This document shows positions 48,786-60,520 of a DNA stretch of 64,000 nucleotides, piece by piece (within the stretch, counting starts at the first letter, position 1; every line of letters starts with the position of its first letter). The DNA is taken from assembly GCA_030762175.1 (NCBI GenBank), contig CM060833.1:172406501-172470500 (forward strand). The letters are read 5' to 3'. Position numbers and translations under genes: made by a program. This DNA is from Metallyticus violacea (taxonomy: Eukaryota > Arthropoda > Insecta > Mantodea > Metallyticidae). The notes under the pieces were generated by a model. It did no database searches. It was not told the origin of the DNA and saw only the letters and a program-made list of their open reading frames with translations.

Positions 48786-49110
48786 ATGCATTTGACTCAT
48801 AGATTTTCAAAATGCTGACCATTTGCTACACAAGGGCTTCCAGTGTGTTTTGAAAGCACTGCTTCACACTTTTAGCATTTCAGAAGAAATAACTTTGTAT
48901 TTGATGCTGCATGTCTTATGTGTAGTTGGCTTAATCTTTTAGACTACATGCTTCAGATTTCCTCAAATGAGAGAAGGATCTGACCAGTTTACAAGACCTC
49001 TGCGCCACTCCAATGGTATTCTCTATAATGAGCTGGCCATCAATCCCGTTGATACCACATGTTCCTCCTAATTTCCAGCGAAACATCCAAGAAAAATTGC
49101 AGTTAGTTTT
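48786..49110 (-). pseudogene. Mariner/Tc1-superfamily transposase relic
   Basis: On the minus strand RNMWYQRD, one stop, WPAHYRE (about 49,020-49,065) matches the Y.QQDGAPAHYS block with the second catalytic aspartate. About 200 bases further, SSEMLK and a frameshifted VANGQHFENL (48,803-48,832) match the C-terminus '...CI..NG.HFEH'. The third-aspartate block between them is not recognisable, and the interval is shorter than in intact relatives, so an internal loss is likely. A 70-codon minus frame here is in another frame and spurious. Confidence 0.6.
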
Positions 49111-51506
49111 ATATACATAATTTTCTAAATTTATACCAAACATTACTTGAACAAAAATAAATCTAGCTGTATAAATAAATAAAAATAGGAAACACCAGGA
49201 TTTGTAATCCCTCTCTGCTAATCACAAAAATTCTTTACCTCAAGTTTAAAAACACATTTCAGGTAAAATGTTTGCTCTGAAAGCATGCAGTACACGCATT
49301 AACTACATTGTGGGGCCTTACGCAGCTCGTCGTTATCAATAACTGTACAGCAAATGTTTGAGGTGGCAGTTTAAGTGGTTCACTCTGTAGGCTATTTTTA
49401 GATAAGTTGAAATGGCATATTACATAGAAACAGATCGTTTTGGCGAATCCAGATCATGCCTTTGTTGAGCCCCTGTAGCACTTAACCTTCCTCTTGTGTA
49501 CGATGGGCAGCAATATGCTGATGAACACATGAAAACCGCAAGCACACACTGCTAGCTGCATAATAAAAATATTCCGCATTGGCGCAGCGGAACACGCCGT
49601 TTCAATCTCATGCACGTTGATAATAATGCGAGAAATGGGGCACCACCATTGGTTTCAACAGAATAATAAATAATGATTTACCAGCCTGCCATGTGGTTAG
49701 CCGGAAATTATTTCTCCATCTGCGGCGGAAAGGAAGGCGTTTCCGAGTTGATGAATGGCATTCGAATTAGTCCTTAGATTTCGTCCGCAACGCTGTATTT
49801 GCAGTATTGAAAGTCAGCTCATAGAATGACCAATGTAATTGCGATAATTGTGAATAAGAGGAAAAAATGACAGCATCTTGTCAATTATATATGTTTCATT
49901 CTCTAATGTACTAAACGTTCATTAAATTTCTAAGACTTTATGAGTTATGGTTTTCTAGGGTGTATTAAAATTGTATTTTACAGTAAACCATAATGTAATA
50001 TTAAAAGTTATTCTTTGTAACTCCAAAATAATATTAATTAATATTTGTCTGTTAAGCAGTGAGAATTGCTGTGAACTCAGAAATGTGTTCAATTTACCAC
50101 ACGTATCTGAAACGCATAATAATCTGGTTCTATTGCATTTATCTATGAAAACAAGGATGGGTTAACAACTTTGGAAAAAATTTCTCTGCAGGTCTTATCT
50201 AAAATCAGCGCTTGTACTTTGAAGGGCATTAAAATGTTTTTTCTCTCTACACATATAACTGTAGGGTTCCAATCACTTATCAAAGGCGTTGCGGTACTGC
50301 AAATGAGGTATAAATTGATAATAGACTTGATTTTATAGCTTAGGCAAGAACTTTCACTCTTTTAAAAAGTTATTCCATTATTAAAATGTCTTCCTCAGAG
50401 GAGACAGTTAGAAGTTGCTCGGCGCAAACTCACGGTTATATTTTCGAACACCAGTTTGCTCAAGGTTCCAGTGGTTTTGTGAGCAGATGCATTGTTTGAA
50501 ATTCTTGTCTTTGGACCCCTCTACTCAAGTTTCCCAAATAAAGGAACCAAAGCATCATAGTATGCCCTATTCATTATCATTCCTTTTGATATTATGTCAG
50601 TCACTAATGACTTTCTTAGTTGAAGAAAATCACGAATTTTCGCTTTGGAGAATGAAAAACTGGTCGAAAATCTGGTCATAGAAGGTTGCCAGTAATTCAC
50701 ACAGAGATTAGATTTTTTAATTGTGTAGTAATTAAACCGTGCCGTTATTGCGCATGTCCTGTTTACTGAGACCGATATATCTAGTTATCTTCTTCCTTCT
50801 TACTTTCACTCTCCACTCATGTTTTACACGAAATGTGCACTGCTATGGCAATTTGTAAAGTCTGCTACTTTTGACAAGATTTTAAACTTTTATTTCTTTT
50901 AAAATGCAAGATTTTATTACATTTGGAACAGGATTTTTTAGATGCATAATTGATGAAAATGACTTTATAAGGTGATTAATGAGTGGTTATTGATCAAGTA
51001 TGAATCTCGGTATCGGAGGAGAGGAAGCAGATTTCACGTGAAAGGTTCTCTCAGGGGTTGTATGGGAGAAGCAGTCAATGGATTGTAGATTACGGGGAGT
51101 TGACAACCTCGTAACCTCCTCTGCTGATCCCGTCTTCCTCTTTTCGGCTCGTCTTCACACCTCGTTCCCGCTTCAATTTGTTACGAAGAGAAGAATCTTC
51201 GCTGCCCTGGCTGAAATGAGAAGTCTGGTGCATTTCGGGAGAAGCCTCAGCGCTCCTCGGGTAGAAGAATTGAAAGGACATGTCCAAATGAGAACCACTG
51301 GGTCAATTTTAATCACTAATATGTATGTGCTCTTTTATTTAACCACGTTGATCTTGGGGAAACCACTGCTACACTTTGTTGCTTAAAATGTTATATCACT
51401 CAACAAGAATGAAGACTGACCAAAGTAGCAAAAGAAAATTGGATCGATATAAATACGGGAGAAGAATTGTAAATTGCCCTAACTCTAGGCGAGAATGTGA
51501 AACTGA
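49111..51506. other. Intergenic DNA with a GC-richer island
   Basis: The segment 49,565-49,790 is more balanced in composition, with CATTGGCGCAGCGGAACACG and AGCCTGCCATGTGGTTAGCC, and looks unlike its surroundings. A 102-codon plus frame at 51,078-51,386 just before the minisatellite is not recognised but sits in GC-richer DNA. Confidence 0.35.
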
Positions 51507-54500
51507 ACTGAATATAAGCTGAGTCTGCCCCGACTATAACCACGCGTATGACTTAAATCTGCTCTGAATATGATCACGCATATAACTTAAATCTGCTCTG
51601 AATATGATCACGCATATAACTTAAATCTGCTCTGAATATGATCACGCATATAACTTAAATCTGCTCTGAATATGATCACGCATATAACTTAAATCTGCTC
51701 TGAATATGATCACGCATATGACTTAAATCTGCTCTGAATATGACCACGCGTATGACTTAAATCTGCTCTGAATATGATCACGCATATAACTTAAATCTGC
51801 TCTGAATATGACCACGCGTATGACTTAAATCCGCTCTGAATATGACCACGCGTATGACTTAAATCTGCTCTGAATATGACCACGCGTATGACTTAAATCT
51901 GCTCTGAATATGACCACGCGTATGACTTAAATCTGCTCTGAATATGATCACGCGTATGACTTAAATCTGCTCTGAATATGACCACGCGTATGACTTAAAT
52001 CTGCTCTGAATATGACCACGCATATAACTTAAATCTGCTCTGAATATGATCACGCATATGACTTAAATCTGCTCTGAATATGACCACGCATATAACTTAA
52101 ATCTGCTCTGAATATGACCACGCATATGACTTAAATCTGCTCTGAATATGACCACGCATATAACTTAAATCTGCTCTGAATATGATCACGCATATGACTT
52201 AAATCTGCTCTGAATATGACCACGCATATAACTTAAATCTGCTCTGAATATGACCACGCATATGACTTAAATCTGCTCTGAATATGACCACGCATATAAC
52301 TTAAATCTGCTCTGAATATGACCACGCATATGACTTAAATCTGCTCTGAATATGACCACGCATATAACTTAAATCTGCTCTGAATATGACCACGCGTATA
52401 ACTTAAATCTGCTCTGAATATGACCACGCATATGACTTAAATCTGCTCTGAATATGACCACGCATATAACTTAAATCTGCTCTGAATATAATCACGCATA
52501 TAACTTAAATCTGCTCTGAATATGACCACGCATATAACTTAAATCTGCTCTGAATATAATCACGCGTATGACTTAAATCTGCTCTGAATATGACCACGCG
52601 TATAACTTAAATCTGCTCTGAATATGACCACGCGTATAACTTAAATCTGCTCTGAATATGACCACGCATATAACTTAAATCTGCTCTGAATATAATCACG
52701 CGTATGACTTAAATCTGCTCTGAATATGACCACGCGTATGACTTAAATCTGCTCTGAATATGACCACGCATATAACTTAAATCTGCTCTGAATATGACCA
52801 CGCGTATGACTTAAATCTGCTCTGAATATGACCACGCATATGACTTAAATCTGCTCTGAATATGACCACGCATATAACTTAAATCTGCTCTGAATATGAC
52901 CACGCATATAACTTAAATCTGCTCTGAATATGACCACGCATATGACTTAAATCTGCTCTGAATATGACCACGCATATAACTTAAATCTGCTCTGAATATG
53001 ATCACGCATATGACTTAAATCTGCTCTGAATATGACCACGCATATAACTTAAATCTGCTCTGAATATGACCACGCATATGACTTAAATCTGCTCTGAATA
53101 TGACCACGCATATGACTTAAATCTGCTCTGAATATGACCACGCATATAACTTAAATCTGCTCTGAATATGATCACGCGTATGACTTGAATCTGCTCTGAA
53201 TATGACCACGCATATGACTTAAATCTGCTCTGAATATGACCACGCATATAACTTAAATCTGCTCTGAATATGACCACGCATATAACTTAAATCTGCTCTG
53301 AATATAATCACGCGTATGACTTAAATCTGCTCTGAATATGACCACGCGTATAACTTAAATCTGCTCTGAATATGACCACGCGTATAACTTAAATCTGCTC
53401 TGAATATGACCACGCATATAACTTAAATCTGCTCTGAATATGATCACGCGTATAACTTAAATCTGCTCTGAATATAACCACGCGTATAACTTAAATCTGC
53501 TCTGAATATGATCACGCGTATAACTTAAATCTGCTCTGAATATGATCACGCATATTACTTAAATCTGCTCTGAATATGACCACGCGTATAACTTAAATCT
53601 GCTCTGAATATGACCACGCGTATGACTTGAATCTGCTCTGAATATGATCACGCGTATGACTTGAATCTGCTCTGAATATGATCACGCGTATGACTTGAAT
53701 CTGCTCTGAATATGACCACGCATATGACTTAAATCTGCTCTGAATATGACCACGCATATGACTTAAATCTGCTCTGAATATGACCACGCATATAACTTAA
53801 ATCTGTTCTGAATATAATCACGCATATAACTTAAATCTGCTCTGAATATGACCACGCATATAACTTAAATCTGCTCTGAATATAATCACGCGTATGACTT
53901 AAATCTGCTCTGAATAGGACCACGCGTACAACTTAAATCTTCTCTGAATATGACCACGCGTATAACTTAAATCTGCTCTGAATATGACCACGCATATAAC
54001 TTAAATCTGCTCTGAATATGACCACGCATATAACTTAAATCTGCTCTGAATATGACCACGCGTATGACTTAAATCTGCTCTGAATATGATCACGCATATA
54101 ACTTAAATCTGCTCTGAATATGACCACGCGTATGACTTAAATCTGCTCTGAATATGATCACGCGTATAACTTAAATCTGCTCTGAATATGACCACGCGTA
54201 TGACTTAAATCTGCTCTGAATATGATCACGCGTATGACTTGAATCTGCTCTGAATATGATCACGCGTATGACTTGAATCTGCTCTGAATATGATCACGCG
54301 TATGACTTAAATCTGCTCTGAATATGACCACGCGTACAACTTAAATCTTCTCTGAATATGACCACGCGTATAACTTAAATCTGCTCTGAATATGACCACG
54401 CATATAACTTAAATCTGCTCTGAATATGACCACGCATATAACTTAAATCTGCTCTGAATATGACCACGCGTATGACTTAAATCTGCTCTGAATATGATCA

Positions 54501-54976
54501 CGCATATAACTTAAATCTGCTCTGAATATGACCACGCGCATGACTTAAATCTGCTCTGAATATGATCACGCGTATAACTTAAATCTGCTCTGAATATGAC
54601 CACGCGTATGACTTAAATCTGCTCTGAATATGATCACGCGTATGACTTGAATCTGCTCTGAATATGATCACGCGTATGACTTGAATCTGCTCTGAATATG
54701 ATCACGCGTATGACTTAAATCTGCTCTGAATATGATCACGCGTATGACTTGAATCTGAATATGACCAAGCGTATGACTTAAATCTGCTCTGAATATGATC
54801 ACGCATATAACTTAAATCTGCTCTGAATATGACCACGCATATAACTTAAATCTGCTCTGAATATGATCACGCGTATGACTTGAATCTGCTCTGAATATGA
54901 TCACGCGTTTGACTTGAATCTGCTCTGAATATGATCACGCATATAACTTGAATCTGCACTGAATATGATCACGCAT
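51507..54976. repeat. 34-bp minisatellite, about 101 units
   Basis: The unit is CACGCRTATRACTTRAAT followed by CTGCTCTGAATATGAY (34 bases). Counting from CACGC at 51,541 to CACGC at 54,970 gives 3,429 bases. Adding back the single 5-bp deletion seen at about 54,756 gives exactly 101 units, so the array appears otherwise free of net length change. Variation is concentrated at four sites: Y before CACGC, the two R in CGCRTATR, and R in CTTRAAT. A degenerate unit precedes the array and the last unit breaks off at CGCATCTCACACG. Because 34 is not a multiple of three, a reading frame repeats only every 102 bases. The 64-codon minus frames inside (53,083-53,277; 53,593-53,787) are repeat readings, not genes. 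Confidence 0.97.
53917..54732. repeat. Duplicated 12-unit (408-bp) block inside the minisatellite
   Basis: The rare variant CACGCGTACAACTTAAATCT followed by TCTCTG occurs twice, at about 53,921 and 54,329, exactly 408 bases apart. The variant pattern of the next 11 units is the same in both blocks, apart from one GTATG to GCATG change and a single-base difference at the start (AATAGGAC against AATATGAC). This shows a recent block duplication. Confidence 0.9.
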
Positions 54977-56789
54977 CTCACACGAACTCGCGGCGTTTCC
55001 ATGATTTTATTCCACTTCAGTCGGGCGGTCTACCGACGCCGTTAGTATTTAAAATTCGCTAAAATTTAAACATTTTGATCCCTGTTCTTCCCTTCCCATT
55101 GGTCACTTAATTTCGCGTTTTTCTCGGCCTTTGTCACTGATCTAACGCAACTTTACGCAACGGATGCAATAGGGGCTGTTTGCATGTCCTCGAGGAGGAA
55201 ATGTGGTCGAGCTTAACGGTTCTGAAATGAACTCTCTTTTCCCCCTGCGTAGCCTTTAGAAAAATCCTCGAAGGTTTTTGGTCTTGGGTCAGTGCAGGCC
55301 ATAAACCATCACAGCTTTTCACCCTCCTCTACAAATTTTGTGAAAAGCAAATTTCTCTATAATACGATCTTGTGAGAATTATAATTTGATGCGATAAGAA
55401 TTTTGATATTATCACTCTTAATTGCTTTATTTTAGGGGGTAGGGGAAATCCCTGTTTCACATTTTTAATTGTAATTTGCTTGCGTAAGAAATAATACACC
55501 ACTGGCCATTAAAAGCGCAACATGTTCATAACAGTCATGAGGAAATGTCTGGTATTTGTTTGCTTGAAACGTGTTCGTTCATTCACATTGTTTTACCTGT
55601 TATATTAATAATAAATAAAACAATACTATGAACTATCGTTCTACACTAAGACACTCTATATAATACGCGTTTTGCTGAAAATATATATACTTCAGAACAG
55701 GGCTAATAGTTGCTTAATAATTGCTTCTCTCTGTTGGCAAGTCTGAGTTCGGATTTTTGCCACCAAACATATTAAATTGTGTTGGCAAATGAAGGGGACA
55801 TATTAATAATTTCCCAGCACCATTAGAATGAACAAAAAACGAGTGCTTGTGAGAAGCGGGAAAAGGACGGCAAACAGAAAAGTGAATTAATAGCCAGATA
55901 GAACAAGAGATCCCCGTCTGTTAGATAGAGTGGGGGGGGGGGGGTGGTCATCAGTTTGCTTCCTTCCCACACCTCTGCTTTAACACGACGGAACACTCGG
56001 TTTATGTGCATCTCAGGAAGAGAGAGGGAACTTCATAATATTTTTATTTTGAACAAATGTTTCGGTCACAAATCATCTTTATGAAAAGCCAAAACAGAAT
56101 AAATGACTTTCTCTGCCTGAGGGGCATCTTCAGAGTATTCATCGCTTCGCTCTTACAAAACAAATTGGAACATTTGATTAACGCTATTTAAAGTCAGATA
56201 ACATGTTTACAAAAATTGTTATTTTAATATTACCCATTGCTTGACGTACAAACTATAAATATTTTTTTTTGTTTAAAATGATTGCAATATTAAAAAATAA
56301 TGCTTTGTAACAAAAACACCTGTAGATGTATCAAGCTTAGTACTTAAATATTCCATTGTATATCGTTAATATTTGCTACTTTGTAGCGATGTGCTGTTTT
56401 ATGAAACATTCGCAATATTTCATCAGGTTTGATAGATCCGAATTTAATTAAATGTACTCCCTACACTTGTCATGGATACTTCAAAGGAGAAGAGCCAAAA
56501 GAACGGTGGACTTGAAAGCCTACTTGCTGATTAAATTGATTGTTTGCTTTCGGTGCACCAACACTGCCAAGAATCGCATGTTTCACACAACTTTTAGTTA
56601 ATAAATCAACTTTTGACTTTATGTATAATATGAAATTACTTAGTTTGCAGATTATGTCCATGTGTGTTTGCGACATTTAAATGGAAGTTTAAATATGGCG
56701 GCCTAACTCCTACATCTTCTTGTCTACTGATTTCAGATTTTGATTTAGAAATTAATTTATAATATAAAACTGCACAGTTTGCAGAATAC

Positions 56790-56791
<2 letters not shown>
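54977..56791. other. Intergenic DNA, nothing recognised
   Basis: A GC-richer part directly follows the minisatellite (to about 55,330). A G run lies at 55,931-55,943. No coding similarity was found. Confidence 0.4.
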
Positions 56792-56869
<78 letters not shown>

Positions 56870-56889
56870 ATTGATTGATTGATTGATTG
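56792..56889. repeat. Compound (CT)n-(AT)n-(TTGA)n microsatellite
   Basis: About 18 CT units pass directly into about 19 AT units and then five to six TTGA units. Confidence 0.95.
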
Positions 56890-59819
56890 TTTGTTTGGGG
56901 AATTTAAATTGTTTAAATGGCATTTTAAACATGGCCACTGTTACACAGTACACACATATTTATTTATCATTTGTTGTCGCAACTTGCATATTTTAACTTT
57001 AGGTGCATTTTTCTTTAAAACAATGTAAGATAGAGCAATAAATTCGAATGCTTTTACTTATACATGCATGAGAGTTCTGAAAAAAAATGGTTTAAAATTT
57101 GCATAAAATAATGACACTATATGCAAATATTGTAAAAAATTTAAATTATGATTTAAATTGCACATTAATTCCCCAGCAATATTAAGTAACATGTTTTCAA
57201 ACTTTCAATAGTTTATGAGTATAGTGTTAATGATTAACACTTCTGGTTTATTAAAATAATTATAAAATAATAACAATTAAAGTAAGCTAAAATTTAAAAC
57301 CAGTATACAATTTAGAAATAATTTCTTAGTAAGTGCCAAATTTTCATTTGAATAGACAGTAAGTTAAATTTTTCACAAATCTCAGCTTATATTTTGTTTA
57401 GGTTCAGCACGGAAATTGCCATTATATCTCCTTTAAGTTTTGAGTTTGATTCTCTGCAAATGAGGCTTCTACCAATATGGCGAATTTCATTAACTTTAGG
57501 CCTCACATTTTTCCCTTCAAACTAATAATGTAATTCAGCGATATTTGACAAAAACGTGGTTTGACATATGAGAGGCATAATCATATTATAGCAATTACTG
57601 AATGTGGTTACCCAAGCATAAAGGTCCCCGCACTTTATGGTAGGTATTCATCAACACAGTCTGTAAGCTGTGTCTGTGTAATAGGTTTCACGAAATTAGG
57701 AAGGGAAAAAAAAAAAAAAAACCAACGTAGGTTCTCATAATCGTTTGGAAACTTCCCCTAGAAAATCTCTTCCTTCCCCCCCCCTCTCTCTCTCTCTCAC
57801 AAGTAGAGCTTTCATATAGAAGTGTGCAAAAGGCCACTAAACTATTGCACTTCAAGCCATATAAAATAATTGTGGCAGATGCTCTTCAACCAGGTGACCC
57901 CGTACGCTGGTTAACATTTTGTGACTGGATTCTGGAAAATGTGTACGAATACACCCACATTTAGCAATCTTCCCATACGAGGCCTTATTCCACCTGCATG
58001 GATGTACTCAAAATAATCGTTACTGGAGTATGATAATCCTGACTTCGTACATGAAGTATGAAAAAATCGGGCATGGCTTGCAATCATAGAACTTTTTCTT
58101 TTCTTAAGCATACAGTTGAATCTGCTATTATGTGAATACCCTACTAACACTTTTTTCAGGGAGCATGATTATTTTTCCAACAGGACTCTGCTACTACTCA
58201 CACTGCGAATAATTCTATGAGAGCAATTTCCAATATGTTTGCATAAGACAAAGTTACCTGCTCACCATACAAAAACTCAAATATAACATTCTTCAGAAAA
58301 TAGTTCAGATTTTTCAAAATGATGTAGTGAGCAATTAATAATTTCCTAAAGAGATGTCAAACATATTTGGAAAATGAAAGTAGGCAGTCTCAAAATTTCA
58401 TTTGATAATTTGGTTAGTAAACCGGCTCTTAAATTGATTTGTTTATTCATGTATGGTTGGTTTGTTTTATTGTTTTACCCTTCTGCTAATCACCGAAACC
58501 CGGCTGGCTGGCTAACCGGCTAACAAGCGGCGCGCTCGTCCATAGGCAAAACACTTCGGGGGAAAAACAAAACTGATCGCACGGTATGTCCTGTTGTGTG
58601 CTAAATATGGGAACTGACGTGTAAGTAGGGGTTGTCGGGCAGTAGCATGATATACATGCAAGTCTGCTTTATTAAAACCTCCGTTTCTTACAAGGTTTTT
58701 TCAGGAGTTTCTCTGGTAAACCTGGAATCTGTGTTCACTTCTTCATTTATGGCGGTTTCGGACTTCCACCTTCTTGGATATGCCTACATCACCGCCCTCT
58801 GATTTTCAGTTTTTGTCACATATTGAATGGAGGATTTTACGGTCGTTTCTGAACATATTAAAGTTGTCATTGCAGTTTTCCAGTCTGTGCTGTTCCGGTT
58901 CATACTCTACTACAAAGACTTGATGACTGTTGACAATCCCGTAATAAGACGAACTTATGATGCTCGAATGTGAACCAGAGAGAGCACCGCCTTCCGTTAT
59001 AAGGCCTCTCATATACAAAGTCCGGCTTAATTTCCTTCATTAAGTCGAAAGCTCTAAAGGGAAACAGAAGCCGATAGCAAGTGAAACACTCGATATAATT
59101 CGGCATTTCAGTTATCTCACTACAATAAACGTAAAATGAAACTAATTTTTAAATAAAGCGTGACTCATCTAACACAAAACACACTTCATTGTATTATTTA
59201 TAAATGTGTTTCTTTCTTGACTGTAGAACTATTAGCTATCAAACCTCGTAACTGAGCATCTTACTAGGAATAAATTGTTGTGGTCAGATAAAATATCTTT
59301 GCTTTTATATATCGCACGCTATGAATACTTTCAGCTAAGCGTTTACTGTTGTGTATGAAGATAGAGCATTATTCATTTTTCTATAGGCGTATCAACTGGA
59401 AATATTCACTTTGCTCTTTATGCCGCATTAGCTAGAACCGCCAAAGGAAGTTAGTGATTGTTTCAGCCACATTAAATCCCTGAAGGATGAGGGATAATGA
59501 ACCTTAAAACTATTTTTCATCAGTTCGAAGATGCTATTATCAAAGAGTGGTAGATTCGCAATGTGCAGAACGCAATAAATTAAATTATTTGCGGGGATTT
59601 TACCACGTAAGAATTGGCACACTTGGCTTCATATTGCGGGAGAAATGCAGAAGCTTACTGACCGCTGGGCTAAACAAGGAGAGTGCCTTCTTTTTAGTCT
59701 TGAATAAATGTGTTTCGAAAGCACTTTGTTAATATTGAATATATTCTGTTTATGAAAATCAGCAAGTATTGTACATGTATACATTTACGCAACATTACAT
59801 TATTCATTGTTTCATATGG
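56890..59819. other. AT-rich intergenic DNA, nothing recognised
   Basis: Contains an A run (about 57,707-57,720), a short C/CT tract (about 57,776-57,799) and a small GC-rich spot at 58,495-58,550 with GGCTGGCTGGCTAACCGGCT. Overlapping minus frames at 58,806-59,106 have no known motif. Confidence 0.4.
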
Positions 59820-59820
59820 A

Positions 59821-59866
<46 letters not shown>
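59820..59866. repeat. (ATT)n microsatellite
   Basis: About 15 uninterrupted ATT units. Confidence 0.95.
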
Positions 59867-60478
59867 TGTTATTTGAATGGAAATAATGCAAAGTAGGTGT
59901 CACCTTGATTTTATAAAAGCAATAAAACACTGTGAAATCAGTAGAAAAAAAATTAAAATGCATAACTATATTTAACTTTCCTAATTAAACAATTTCCGAA
60001 ATTAAATGCTTAGAATAAAACCCAACTAACAACGGCATCCCACATAATGCTACATTTTATACCAGTGTTCCCAATAGAAATGAACAGAAATAGAATCGTT
60101 TTGCATTGCTTGCCTCTAAAAACCGATTAGAATAACATATATGGTTTAAGTGTAATGTTCGTTTATTTGATATAACATGTTCATATTACTATTTACCGTT
60201 ATTATCATTATTTTTACCTGAAAGCAACCCACTGCTGCTCGGGCTGGTGTGTGCTAGTGCTTAGGTATTATTTTTGTAGGACTCTATTCGCTTACATTAT
60301 AATGCGGGATAACGATAAGCAGTGGCGCTTTCCATAGTGCAGTTACTTGAAGAGGTAGTGAGCTATAATTCTTCGCCGAAAGAGTCGTAATGCGGTCAGG
60401 AACTTAACCTTACAGACAGACGATCTTGTGCACTAGTCACGAACGGCAACGTAATGAACAAATGTAGGGGGATATTGT

Positions 60479-60520
60479 CCTGCTAGCTCAGTTGGTTAGA
60501 GCCACGTGCTACTAATGGAA
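60479..60520 (+). pseudogene. tRNA-Ile-like 5' half (fragment)
   Basis: TAGCTCAGTTGGTTAGAGC followed by CACGTGCTACTAATGG matches the D-arm and anticodon-arm side of eukaryotic tRNA-Ile(AAT) genes, which read TAGCTCAGTTGGTTAGAGC then GTCGTGCTAATAACG. No anticodon-arm closure, TpsiC arm (GGTTCGA) or 3' acceptor strand follows within the next 100 bases, so this is a truncated tRNA pseudogene or the head of an otherwise lost SINE. Confidence 0.55.

Noticed and set aside
53083..53787. Two repetitive 64-codon minus-strand frames (53,083-53,277 and 53,593-53,787)
   Set aside because: They are readings of the 34-bp minisatellite. Identical copies exist because three units (102 bases) restore frame, and stops occur elsewhere in the array.
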